From NCBI GenBank assembly GCA_021160705.1, contig JAGHBZ010000101.1:1-13712 (forward strand): DNA of 13,712 bases, given 5' to 3'. The translations under genes were made by a program, and so were the position numbers. Source of the DNA: Candidatus Sumerlaeota bacterium. Lineage in GTDB: Bacteria > Sumerlaeota > Sumerlaeia > MWCT01 > JAGHBZ01. Under the pieces are notes generated by a model. That model had not been told where the DNA came from and did no database searches. It saw only the letters and a list, made by a program, of their open reading frames with translations. Shown piece after piece: positions 1 to 7,798 of the stretch; position 1 is the first letter of the stretch; each line of letters opens with the position of its first letter.

Positions 1-294
1 ACTACCGCAAAGAGACTTACCGGTCCCTGGAGCAAGCCTGTGTGTATATATGAGATTCCAGAACACGATGCGGTCTCGTTTGATATAATCTCTTATGCAG
101 TGCGCCCCCATCCAGAGCTTTCCACACAGCCTGGGGAGCTTATCATCACATACGCCACAAATAGCTGGGGCTCTATTACACCACTTCTTACTCCTGAAGG
201 GCTTGGGATTTATTATCCCCGATTTATCCGGGTCCAGCTGGCATTAAACAATGAAGAGTCATCAAACGCCAAAAACTGGTTTATTTTTTACTAA
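1..294 (+). CDS. DUF4185-like beta-propeller protein, 3' end only
   Basis: This is the last 97 codons of a gene whose start lies before the window; frame 1 is open from base 1 to the TAA at 292-294. The visible part begins with TTAKRLTGPWSKP and ends with the block GIYYPRFIRVQLA. Both match, in the same order, the C-termini of the two paralogs at 3363-4523 (AEKLTGPWSEP, DIYYPRFIRIRF) and 4541-5635 (APSLTGPWSPP, DVYYPRFLRIDL). The region is therefore the last propeller blade of a DUF4185/GH43-like fold. After the conserved end there is an extra 15-residue polar then aromatic tail that the siblings lack. The catalytic N-terminal half and any signal peptide cannot be seen, so localisation is unknown. 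The next gene starts 42 bases downstream on the same strand, so the two are probably cotranscribed. The paralogy is seen directly; the enzymatic role is inferred. Confidence 0.85.
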   Translation, partial: TTAKRLTGPWSKPVCIYEIPEHDAVSFDIISYAVRPHPELSTQPGELIITYATNSWGSITPLLTPEGLGIYYPRFIRVQLALNNEESSNAKNWFIFY

Positions 295-323
295 AAACAC
301 AGACTATCTTTTGCTACCTGATT

Positions 324-328
324 GGAGG
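324..328 (+). promoter_or_regulatory. Ribosome binding site GGAGG that fixes the start of the next gene
   Basis: A perfect GGAGG lies 8 bases before the ATG at 337. The open frame extends upstream to a TTG at 322, but that codon sits directly before the Shine-Dalgarno sequence and would place the site inside the gene. The ATG at 337 is therefore the start. Confidence 0.8.
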
Positions 329-336
329 ATATACAA

Positions 337-1413
337 ATGTTGCAGGTAGAATCTGCACGTGATTTAGGACTTCAATTTACTGACAACCCTCACCGAATAG
401 TCGGACACGACGGAGCCTATTCTATCCCCCTTGATGGAGAGACATTGTGGTTTTTTGGTGATACACTCGTAGGAGCTCGTGTACCTGGTGAGAGTCTATG
501 GTTTCCAGGTGGAAAACCGGTCGGTCCTGAAGATATGTCCGGGAAAGGCTCAATTGAAAAACTCTACACCAACACAGGTTTAATCCTACGGGAGTCAACC
601 GGGCGAAATGGTCTGCATAATTATAAATATATCTGTGATGACTCCGGGAATTTGAAACAGCTTGTTCCTCGCGAACCGAACGAACATCCTGATGAGATTC
701 GTGTCTGGTGTCTGCACGGTTGTGCTCTGAGACACAAAGTTTACCTGTATTACCTCACCGTGCGTATGCTGGCAGAAGGTCCGTTGCCGGTGAATTTTGA
801 ACTCGTGGGCGCTGGATTGGCTGTCGGTGACACTCAGGATTGGGACTTTCACCGAATTCGGTATGGCGACTCTTCGTTGTGGTGGAACGCTGGACTCCCT
901 CAATTTGGGGCTGCCGTATTGCACGTTAAGGCTGAAAAGAAAATTTACGTCTATGGCGTTATGAAAGATGACCGGGGAGTACAACGGTGTTATTTGTCCA
1001 GGGTAAATGAAGATGAAATTGAACATCTCGAAAAATATGAATACCTTATATCCCAGCGCCCGGACTGGGGCTCAGACCCTCACCAGGCAATCTCCATTAT
1101 GTCTGATATGCCTAATGAAATGTCGGTGAGCTGGAATCAGTATCTTGGATGTTATCTTGCAGTGCATTCTCTTGATTTGACAGGTAAAATAGTCGGTCGT
1201 ACCGCTCCACATCCCTGGGGACCCTGGAGTGAACCTGTCGTGCTCTGGACGGTCGTGCCACCGCGCCTTGATTATAAAATACCTTATGAACATTTAATCT
1301 ACGCTGGAAAGGAACACCCGGAATTGGCAGAACAGGATGGGCGAGTCCTTTATCTGACTTACGTGGAGTTTGAGGAGTATTTCCCGCACCTTGTTGAGGT
1401 AACTTTGCTTTGA
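337..1413 (+). CDS. Divergent DUF4185-like beta-propeller protein, cytoplasmic
   Basis: A 358-residue protein. Near its N-terminus it carries the family signature: HDGAYSIPL at residues 24-32, then LWFFGDT at 37-43. The C-terminal blade has WGPWSEPVVLW, and the protein ends with the weaker block EEYFPHLVEVTLL. These match, in order, the paralogs at 3363 and 4541. Other shared blocks are altered: the central WPGTG...NG segment is replaced by VWCLHGCALRHKVYL, and the RNxIAIQ block by YTNTGLILRE. There is no signal peptide or membrane segment, so it should stay in the cytoplasm. DUF4185 contains the GH183 endo-D-arabinanases. Whether this member is a hydrolase is inference; the retained Asp residues near the N-terminus (D25, D42) are candidates for active-site positions. 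It lies 42 bases after the preceding paralog and 19 bases before the Lnt gene, probably in one transcript. Confidence 0.82.
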   Translation: MLQVESARDLGLQFTDNPHRIVGHDGAYSIPLDGETLWFFGDTLVGARVPGESLWFPGGKPVGPEDMSGKGSIEKLYTNTGLILRESTGRNGLHNYKYICDDSGNLKQLVPREPNEHPDEIRVWCLHGCALRHKVYLYYLTVRMLAEGPLPVNFELVGAGLAVGDTQDWDFHRIRYGDSSLWWNAGLPQFGAAVLHVKAEKKIYVYGVMKDDRGVQRCYLSRVNEDEIEHLEKYEYLISQRPDWGSDPHQAISIMSDMPNEMSVSWNQYLGCYLAVHSLDLTGKIVGRTAPHPWGPWSEPVVLWTVVPPRLDYKIPYEHLIYAGKEHPELAEQDGRVLYLTYVEFEEYFPHLVEVTLL

Positions 1414-1432
1414 CCGATGTTGCAACGCAAAA

Positions 1433-3211
1433 ATGAATATCAAACACAAACCCCACAAAGATTTGACCTTAATTGCTGGAATCCTTGTCACGCTATTTCA
1501 TTTTTTACTCATCTTAATTGTCGGCGAGCGAATTCCTATAGTCTGGTTTGAACTTCCGGTTCTGGCAATTACTGTCGCTTTATTTTACGCTCGTCGGATA
1601 AACTCAGCCCTACCACTTTGTTATGCAACTGCCTGTATGTTCCATCTGGTTGAGCCTGCTGTGGGGTTTTCTTACATCACCTGGTTTCTCCTTTTACCTT
1701 ACTTTGTTCTGCTTGAGCAGGAGAAACGTCTCTGGGTACTGGCAGGGTTAGGCACCTGGACAGGAATGCTTATAGCCTCTGGAATCTATCTATGGATGTG
1801 GCGAGCAATGATGATTTTTTTTGAATTCAACGCCGTTGTTGCCTTTTTACTTTTTCTGCTTTTCGTTTTTCTGATTGGAGTGCAACATACATTGTTCCTG
1901 CCGCTTGCGCGTTTTCTCCGGGACCGACTTGGTTGCCCAGTTGTTTTGATAGCTCCTGGATTGTACACTGTAATTGAGTACTGGATGCCTTTGCCAATGC
2001 CGATTGCACTTTCTGCTGCTTTTGTCTACTCACCATTCTTTATTCAGCCTGCTGACTTACTTGGTATGCACGGAGTCTCTTTTCTTATCATAGTTGTCAC
2101 TTCCGCAATATATTTTGCATTCAAAGCTCTTCATACGGGTAATAAGCGCAACTTTATTACTGGTATGAGTATTGCATTAATTACTTTCTCATTTCACATT
2201 GGTTATGGAATATGGGCTCTTAGCCATTATCGTGATGACCCCTCTTCTCCATACGTGGACATTGCTATGATTCAACCCGTTGCACCGCTTAAGGTTCGAA
2301 ACACTGATGTACGGCTACAGGAAGAGATTGCAGAGGAGTTAAAAAGGCTTTCCTTAAAAGCATTTGAGACTGAAGCGAGGCGACCAGACCTCCTTATCTG
2401 GCCAGAAGGTGCTGGTCCATTTGCAAGTCGGACTCCTGAGTTTAATCCAGCATATATGCGTGCGGTTGTGGATGTTCAGAAAGCCACATCAACTACTCTT
2501 CTTGTCCAGGATGTGGAGTTCACGAGAATGCCAGGGACGGGAAAACTGCGATATTACAGTACAATGTCTCTTATTGAGCCTGTGGGAACGACAGTGGAGA
2601 GTTATCGTAAAAATATCCTTATGCCGTTCAGTGAATATTTGCCTCTGGAGCGCACGTTCCCTTTTCTTCGTAAGTGGTTTCCTGAGGCTCGCTCAATTCT
2701 TCCCGGAGAAATAGCATCTCCTTTGCACGCACCGGGGGGTCCGGTCGCTCCTCTTATCTGCTATGAGGTGTTATTTCCCGATTACGTACGCCATCTTGTT
2801 AGTAAGGGATGCCGATATATTGTCAATCTGACAAACGACCGCTGGTACGGTGTTCGCCAGCAACCCAAGCAACATCTGGGAATGGCAGTGCTGAGGGCTG
2901 TTGAGAATCGCAAACCTATCGCTCGCGCAACTAATTCCGGAATATCAGCTTTTATCGATGCTCGCGGAGTGATTGCGCCGGGAAACCAGAGCCCTGTTAT
3001 GAAAAAGACAATCTTGCGTGGTCGCCTTTACCCGCGAACTGGTTATACGTTTTTTACCCGTCACGGGGACATCCTTCACCGCTGGCTCTTAACACCGCTT
3101 TATTTTGTCTTATGTATATATACTTTTATTATTTCCAGGCGTTCTGCTCAGAGTCGTGCCAGACAATCCTCTGCTTCTCTGGTTTTAAGACGCCGCAAGA
3201 AGCGACGTTAA
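1433..3211 (+). CDS. lnt: Apolipoprotein N-acyltransferase (Lnt)
   Basis: Lnt transfers an acyl chain from a phospholipid to the alpha-amino group of the N-terminal Cys of apolipoproteins, the last step of lipoprotein maturation at the periplasmic face of the inner membrane. The first ~270 of 592 residues are a series of hydrophobic segments, followed by a carbon-nitrogen hydrolase (nitrilase) domain. The catalytic triad is visible as E325 (LLIWPEG), K393 (YRKNILMPF) and C443 (LICYE); the spacings of 68 and 50 are close to those of E. coli Lnt (E267, K335, C387). PFSEYLP corresponds to the usual PFGEYxP loop, and NDRWYG and RATNSGISAFID are further family blocks. A last hydrophobic helix (about 550-567) precedes a 25-residue tail with 11 Arg/Lys. 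The catalytic Glu lies ~58 residues later than in E. coli, so the membrane half is longer than usual. The ATG at 1433 is the only start consistent with the upstream frame, but its Shine-Dalgarno is weak. The identification is firm; the link to the neighbouring glycan genes is unknown. Confidence 0.92.
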   Translation: MNIKHKPHKDLTLIAGILVTLFHFLLILIVGERIPIVWFELPVLAITVALFYARRINSALPLCYATACMFHLVEPAVGFSYITWFLLLPYFVLLEQEKRLWVLAGLGTWTGMLIASGIYLWMWRAMMIFFEFNAVVAFLLFLLFVFLIGVQHTLFLPLARFLRDRLGCPVVLIAPGLYTVIEYWMPLPMPIALSAAFVYSPFFIQPADLLGMHGVSFLIIVVTSAIYFAFKALHTGNKRNFITGMSIALITFSFHIGYGIWALSHYRDDPSSPYVDIAMIQPVAPLKVRNTDVRLQEEIAEELKRLSLKAFETEARRPDLLIWPEGAGPFASRTPEFNPAYMRAVVDVQKATSTTLLVQDVEFTRMPGTGKLRYYSTMSLIEPVGTTVESYRKNILMPFSEYLPLERTFPFLRKWFPEARSILPGEIASPLHAPGGPVAPLICYEVLFPDYVRHLVSKGCRYIVNLTNDRWYGVRQQPKQHLGMAVLRAVENRKPIARATNSGISAFIDARGVIAPGNQSPVMKKTILRGRLYPRTGYTFFTRHGDILHRWLLTPLYFVLCIYTFIISRRSAQSRARQSSASLVLRRRKKRR

Positions 3212-3362
3212 CTCTCAAAGGATAACTGATTATTTCCTGGACGAATTGAACTTGACACGAATCACTCTTAAATAGTAGCCTCTAAGTGTGTATACATAGT
3301 TATCATAGCTTTTGACGTCTTAAATTAGTGGGATACACAAATTTGACATTAAAGGTGGAACG
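3212..3362 (+). promoter_or_regulatory. Intergenic gap, possible promoter region for the downstream operon
   Basis: This is the only large gap between position 294 and the end of the GH38 gene. It is AT-rich and contains three -35-like elements: TTGACA at 3252-3257, TTGACG at 3312-3317 and TTGACA at 3343-3348. TATCAT at 3301-3306 resembles a -10 box, but none of the TTGAC motifs sits at the usual 16-18 base spacing from a good -10, so no specific promoter is assigned. A good Shine-Dalgarno, AGGTGG (3353-3358), serves the ATG at 3363. I saw no clear hairpin terminator after the Lnt gene. Confidence 0.3.
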
Positions 3363-4523
3363 ATGAAACAACATTTAAGCAAAATTAACTTTGTTAGCCT
3401 TGTTACGGTTTTGATATTCTTTTCCAGTGCGTTGTATGTATTTAGCCAGGATTCGGTTCTTAAACCCAAACCATTACCTATCTCTGACGTCATCGTTGAC
3501 CCCGTTTATGACAAACTATTTATTCCTCAAGAGCGTGGTTTTCTCGGGGCAGATGGTGGGGCTTCTGTTCTACTTGGACCAGACCGTGTGTTATGGATTT
3601 TCGGTGATACCATCCTTGGCACTTTGCGAGATGGACAACGCAAAGGAATGCTTATCCGCAATTCAATTGCTATCCAGAAATTGAGTAAAGACGGACCCGG
3701 TTCGATTACCTATTATTGGGACCTGACTGACCGTATCCCCGGAGCATTTTTCCATCCAGATTCCTTTTTTGAGCCATACTGGTACTGGCCAGGTACTGGA
3801 GTCACCATCAACGGTAAGACATATCTTTTTCTGTCGAAAGTAGGTGAAGGCAAGGGAATCGGTGGACTCTCCTTCAAAGGACTTGGCTGTACCCTTTTCA
3901 TTATTAAAAACCCGAATGAATCACCTGACAAATGGGACATCACCAAAGTTGATTTGATTAAAAGTAATAACCATTTTAATATCAATACTGCCTCCATTGT
4001 TGAAGGAGATTTTGTCTATCTACTTGGTCACTATGATGGACCAAACGATAATCCATTAGAGCGTGTCGCAATACTCTGCCGAATCCCTATTGAGAAACTT
4101 GATTCGGCGCATCCGGGCGACTCAATTCAATACTGGTCAAAAGGCGGGCAGTGGCTTCCCACACGCAACAATCTCGCTCCTTTATTTCAACCCGGCACTA
4201 CTGAATCTTCGTTGTATTATGATTCGGTTCACAAGCGTTACATTACCGCTGTCATTCGTCCGTTCTCGCCGGACTATTATATCTTTACTGCTGAAAAACT
4301 CACCGGACCCTGGTCTGAACCTCAGAAAATCTACAATATTCCTGATTTACAACGGAACAAACTGTACCACGCCTATGCTGGTCGCCTGCACCCAATGCTT
4401 CCTTGCAAGCCCAATGAGTTGGTTCTGAGCTATGTCGTGAACACAACTGATTTCTGGAGTATGTTCAGCGCCCTGGATATTTACTATCCACGTTTCATCA
4501 GGATTCGGTTTGAAACCCCTTAA
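3363..4523 (+). CDS. Secreted DUF4185-like beta-propeller protein
   Basis: A 386-residue protein with an N-terminal signal peptide: Lys residues at 2 and 7, a hydrophobic core at about 8-27, and probable cleavage near VFS-QD (28/29). No Cys is suitably placed for a lipobox, so it should be exported as a soluble protein. The mature part carries GADGGASV (62-69), LWIFGDT (77-83), IRNSIAIQ, YWYWPGTG followed by NGKTYLF, a Q/W-rich QYWSKGGQW block, QPGTTESSLYYD, KLTGPWSEP and finally DIYYPRFIRIRF. All appear in the same order in the next gene, so the two are tandem duplicates. The fold expected for DUF4185 is a five-bladed beta-propeller related to GH43-type glycosidases; the family includes GH183 endo-D-arabinanases. 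A secreted role in cutting or binding an external glycan is inferred. It is the first gene after the 151-base gap and lies 17 bases before its paralog. Confidence 0.85.
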   Translation: MKQHLSKINFVSLVTVLIFFSSALYVFSQDSVLKPKPLPISDVIVDPVYDKLFIPQERGFLGADGGASVLLGPDRVLWIFGDTILGTLRDGQRKGMLIRNSIAIQKLSKDGPGSITYYWDLTDRIPGAFFHPDSFFEPYWYWPGTGVTINGKTYLFLSKVGEGKGIGGLSFKGLGCTLFIIKNPNESPDKWDITKVDLIKSNNHFNINTASIVEGDFVYLLGHYDGPNDNPLERVAILCRIPIEKLDSAHPGDSIQYWSKGGQWLPTRNNLAPLFQPGTTESSLYYDSVHKRYITAVIRPFSPDYYIFTAEKLTGPWSEPQKIYNIPDLQRNKLYHAYAGRLHPMLPCKPNELVLSYVVNTTDFWSMFSALDIYYPRFIRIRFETP

Positions 4524-4540
4524 AAATTTGGTGAAGTAGA

Positions 4541-5635
4541 ATGAGTTTTGTTGGTGAATCATATAATGACCTGCGACACATAACGACACAGGCTACTGAG
4601 CTTGACTGCCTATTTGCTCCTCGCTCCTCTGGGTATATAGGAGCAGATGCCGCATTATCCATTCCTCTCTCTGATGGTCGGATACTCTGGGTGTTTGGGG
4701 ATACACTTATTGGTACCCAGAAACACGGTAAACGGAAAGTTACTGCAATGCCACGCAACACTATTGCCATTCAGTCGCCGGGTCCGGCTCGTCCTGAAAA
4801 TATTGAATGGTTCCTCACTAATAGAAAAGGGGAGCCAGCGGATTTCTTTACTCTCCCGGCTGAAGAGCATAACCGATGGTTCTGGCCAGGCACGGGCATT
4901 TGCATCAATGGGGAACTTTTTCTTTTCGGATACGGAGTCACTTATGCTAAGAGAGAATGTGAAGCCCTGTCTTTCCGTGTCCTTAATAGCTGGGTAATGC
5001 GTGTTCGAGATACCTCCAGGCATCCTTATGACTGGCAGATTGAGCCAATCCCAATTCCGCGTCCCCTGGATAATGTATGGTTCTGCTCGTCCTGTCTACT
5101 GGAATCTCCTTTTCTTTATCTGCTTGGAGTTATGTTTTTACCAGGATTGCCCTCATTTAAAATTACCTCTGCCGTGTTAGCTCGGGTGCGTGTGGAGGAA
5201 CTCTTTAAGAAAGAGCATACGTATACGTTTGAGTACTGGTGCAATGCAGATAAATCTCAATACTGGTCATCGGATGCCTATCATCTTGCTACACTTTATC
5301 AACCCGGTGTGACGGAATGTTCTATCTTTTATGATGCTCCGCGTGAACGTTACCTTGCTACAACTTATAACCCCAGAAATGCTGAATTTTATATCACGAC
5401 CGCACCTTCATTAACCGGACCCTGGAGCCCCCCTGCGCTAATCTTCCGGGAGCAAAACGCAAAGCCTGTTCACGCACACTTATTTTATACTTTGAGGATG
5501 CATCCGCATCTCAGAGCAAATGAAGATGAAATGATTCTCACTTATGTTGTTAATACCCGTTCGATATCAGACTTATTAGAGAAATGTGATGTATATTATC
5601 CACGATTTCTCAGGATAGACCTTACTCGGTTATAA
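4541..5635 (+). CDS. DUF4185-like beta-propeller protein, cytoplasmic paralog
   Basis: A 364-residue protein collinear with the preceding gene. It has GADAALSIPL (34-43), LWVFGDT (49-55), PRNTIAIQ, RWFWPGTG then NGELFLFGYG, QYWSSDAYH, QPGVTECSIFYD, SLTGPWSPP and the terminal DVYYPRFLRIDL. Unlike its neighbour it has no signal peptide; the protein begins MSFVGESYNDLR, and the previous stop codon lies only 17 bases upstream, leaving no room for one. It should therefore be cytoplasmic. A moderate Shine-Dalgarno (GGTGAAG, about 4530-4536) precedes the ATG. The pair of one exported and one cytoplasmic member suggests sequential processing of the same glycan, outside the cell and then inside. This is inference, since the family's activity here is unproven. 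The substrate cannot be told from the sequence. Confidence 0.84.
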   Translation: MSFVGESYNDLRHITTQATELDCLFAPRSSGYIGADAALSIPLSDGRILWVFGDTLIGTQKHGKRKVTAMPRNTIAIQSPGPARPENIEWFLTNRKGEPADFFTLPAEEHNRWFWPGTGICINGELFLFGYGVTYAKRECEALSFRVLNSWVMRVRDTSRHPYDWQIEPIPIPRPLDNVWFCSSCLLESPFLYLLGVMFLPGLPSFKITSAVLARVRVEELFKKEHTYTFEYWCNADKSQYWSSDAYHLATLYQPGVTECSIFYDAPRERYLATTYNPRNAEFYITTAPSLTGPWSPPALIFREQNAKPVHAHLFYTLRMHPHLRANEDEMILTYVVNTRSISDLLEKCDVYYPRFLRIDLTRL

Positions 5636-5658
5636 TAGAGGTTTCAGGGAGGAAAAAA

Positions 5659-7764
5659 ATGGCAAACTCAACCAAGCTTGATATGTCGCAAATATCATCT
5701 CTCCATTGTGACCAGCTGGCATCAGCAGAGATGTGGCAGTACTGGCGCGACCATTTCAGCCATCCACCTCTGTTTAACGACCTTGGCTGTTTTCGCACCG
5801 GACCCAATCCTATGGATATACACAACTTTATGTTTCCCCCCTTTTCCGGGAATGGTGAGGCAACTGCCATCCTCTATCTCAATCGCCAGCATCCTGCATT
5901 ATGTGATGTGCAGGTGGGTTATACCTGGTATCCTGACCGTGTAAGACGCCGTACAAAATTTGAAGGGCTTGACGTGGAGACAGTTACCCGTGCATTGCCA
6001 GATGAACCCGGTGCCCTGATTCGACTTACACTCCTGAACCCTTCATCAGAAAAACGTTCTGTGGAAGTAGGTATTAAACTTGCCGGACGCTTGAAATACA
6101 CCATTGATGAATGGGCAGGTATTGCTCCAATGATTGGAGTAATGGACGAACACAAAGAATCCTGGTCTTTTGAAAAACAGCTGGGTGCGATGTGTTTCTC
6201 TTCTGCGCCTAAGGCTTTCTCATACCAGGGCACATCTCCACCACCTGATAGGGTTGAAGGGAAAACCTTTATGTATCAGGTTGAACTGGGTCCCGGAGAA
6301 CGATGGACACTGAATTTTGTCGCAGCGCTGGGTGAGTCAGAAGAAATTGCTCGCCAACGCTATATCAAGCACATTAATGGCTTTGACCAGTCCTGTGAGC
6401 TTGTTCTGAGGAAATGGAACGACAGAATCCAGAAAGCTTTCATCCCCGGAAATGACCTCTATTCAGGACACCTGCCTGCCCTAATAACCGAGAACGAAGA
6501 CCTGCTTCGCCTTTATCTTATGACTACTCTGGGGTGTCTTGTGCTCCGAAGGAATAATCCTATCAGTTCATACGGCACGGCATATGTCACCTTGTCTCCC
6601 AATTATTGGACCACAGCTTCCTTTCTCTGGGATATGATGATTGCAGCACCCTTTTACGCTTTGCTTGACCCGGAGGTTATGCGCAAACACATTGAGGTGT
6701 GGCTCGGGGTGGATATTAAGAATTATCTTGCTACCGACTATGTGACTGGAAAACCCCTGGGCGTCTGGTACGCGGTGAATAGCTCTGCAATCGTTCGTCT
6801 ATCATACAATTATCTTCGGTTTACAGGGAACTTCAATTGGTTAAATCATCAGGTCAACGGTCGTCCCATCATTGACCACTTGCAGGAGCACGCCCTTGAG
6901 TGGCATAACCTTGATAAACACGGGCACGGGCTTGCGGATTGCGGTGGAGTGGCTAACCTGCTGGAGTGTGTCAGCACGTATACTCACGAGGTAGCTGCAT
7001 TTAACGCTATGTGGGTGGCTGCACTTCGGCAGGTTGCTGAGTTAAGGAGACTCAGAGGTGAACACTCTATTGCTGAAAAACTTGAGAACGATGCTTCACA
7101 GCTCCTTCGGAATGTAATGACCCTTTATGCGGAAGGTAAAGGTTACTGGCGATGTCGACAACCTGATGGCTCATTCAACGATGTTCATCACATCTATGAC
7201 TTCATCGCTGTGCTTGAAAGCATTGCGGATGATTTACCCAAAAATGTCCAACAGGAGATGGCGACTTATTTCTTTGAAAATCACCAGACTGAAAATTGGA
7301 TGTGCGCACTTGCTCATTGGGATGACGACGCTCATCGTGCCTGGCGAGTTGACCTGCAATGGACTGGTGCGTACCCCTCCTTACCCGCACAGGTGATTAA
7401 TGGTCTATTTAAAATAGGGTATGCAGACAAAGCATTTGAATGGCTACTGAGGATTGCGCCTGTGGCGTATCAGGGTCCATTAGGACAGGCGCACTGGGTT
7501 CATCCCCTTTACCCCTCATTCAAGGGCGGAGCCTGGAAGTGTTCATATATTTTAGGTTTTATGGCTGATTGGACTGTAGCCGCAAATGGGGCGTATCCAG
7601 CTATGGTTATTGAGTCGCTATTTGGCGTTAATGCGACACTGGATAAAGGTCTGAAATTTAAAGGTGTCGCACCCCAGCTTGATAAAGGAGCAAGTCTTAG
7701 AAATTTAAGGTATCAGGGGAAAAACTACCATATTGATAGAAATGGGATTACTCTGGCTGAGTAA
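5659..7764 (+). CDS. Predicted (alpha/alpha)6-barrel glycoside hydrolase (six-hairpin / MGH1-like)
   Basis: A 701-residue protein without a signal peptide, so probably cytoplasmic. A strong Shine-Dalgarno (AGGGAGG, 5646-5652) lies 6 bases before the ATG. Residues ~1-230 look like a beta-sandwich (for example PGALIRLTLLNPSSEKRSVEV, typical of the N-terminal domains of such enzymes). From ~260 on the protein is rich in paired helices with aromatic and acidic loops: SFLWDMMIAAPFYALLDPEV around W324-D325, GHGLADCGG (D427), NLLECVSTYTHEVAAFNAMW (E436), and late Trp-rich blocks such as WRVDLQWTGAYPSLPAQVING. The xxWD motif and the repeated helical hairpins resemble GH63/MGH1-like and other six-hairpin glycosidases. 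The exact GH family, the catalytic acid and base, and the substrate are not identified. Its position between propeller paralogs and a GH38-like gene supports a role in breaking down the same oligosaccharide. Confidence 0.75.
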   Translation: MANSTKLDMSQISSLHCDQLASAEMWQYWRDHFSHPPLFNDLGCFRTGPNPMDIHNFMFPPFSGNGEATAILYLNRQHPALCDVQVGYTWYPDRVRRRTKFEGLDVETVTRALPDEPGALIRLTLLNPSSEKRSVEVGIKLAGRLKYTIDEWAGIAPMIGVMDEHKESWSFEKQLGAMCFSSAPKAFSYQGTSPPPDRVEGKTFMYQVELGPGERWTLNFVAALGESEEIARQRYIKHINGFDQSCELVLRKWNDRIQKAFIPGNDLYSGHLPALITENEDLLRLYLMTTLGCLVLRRNNPISSYGTAYVTLSPNYWTTASFLWDMMIAAPFYALLDPEVMRKHIEVWLGVDIKNYLATDYVTGKPLGVWYAVNSSAIVRLSYNYLRFTGNFNWLNHQVNGRPIIDHLQEHALEWHNLDKHGHGLADCGGVANLLECVSTYTHEVAAFNAMWVAALRQVAELRRLRGEHSIAEKLENDASQLLRNVMTLYAEGKGYWRCRQPDGSFNDVHHIYDFIAVLESIADDLPKNVQQEMATYFFENHQTENWMCALAHWDDDAHRAWRVDLQWTGAYPSLPAQVINGLFKIGYADKAFEWLLRIAPVAYQGPLGQAHWVHPLYPSFKGGAWKCSYILGFMADWTVAANGAYPAMVIESLFGVNATLDKGLKFKGVAPQLDKGASLRNLRYQGKNYHIDRNGITLAE

Positions 7765-7798
7765 GTTTAGAATGCTTAAAAATTGAGGACATCTAACT

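Noticed and set aside
322..336. Upstream TTG start for the second propeller gene
   Set aside because: The TTG precedes the GGAGG ribosome site that is well spaced from the ATG at 337.
595..1026. 143-codon reading frame on the minus strand
   Set aside because: It lies wholly within a clear propeller gene, has no recognisable domain and no ribosome site worth noting; it is a shadow frame.
3252..3348. Three TTGAC motifs as operator repeats
   Set aside because: Spacings of 60 and 31 bases are irregular and the flanks do not match, so they are more likely chance or -35-like elements.
3363..3460. Lipoprotein signal in the secreted propeller, which would link it to the Lnt gene
   Set aside because: No Cys occurs near the predicted cleavage site; the signal peptide is of the ordinary secretory type.
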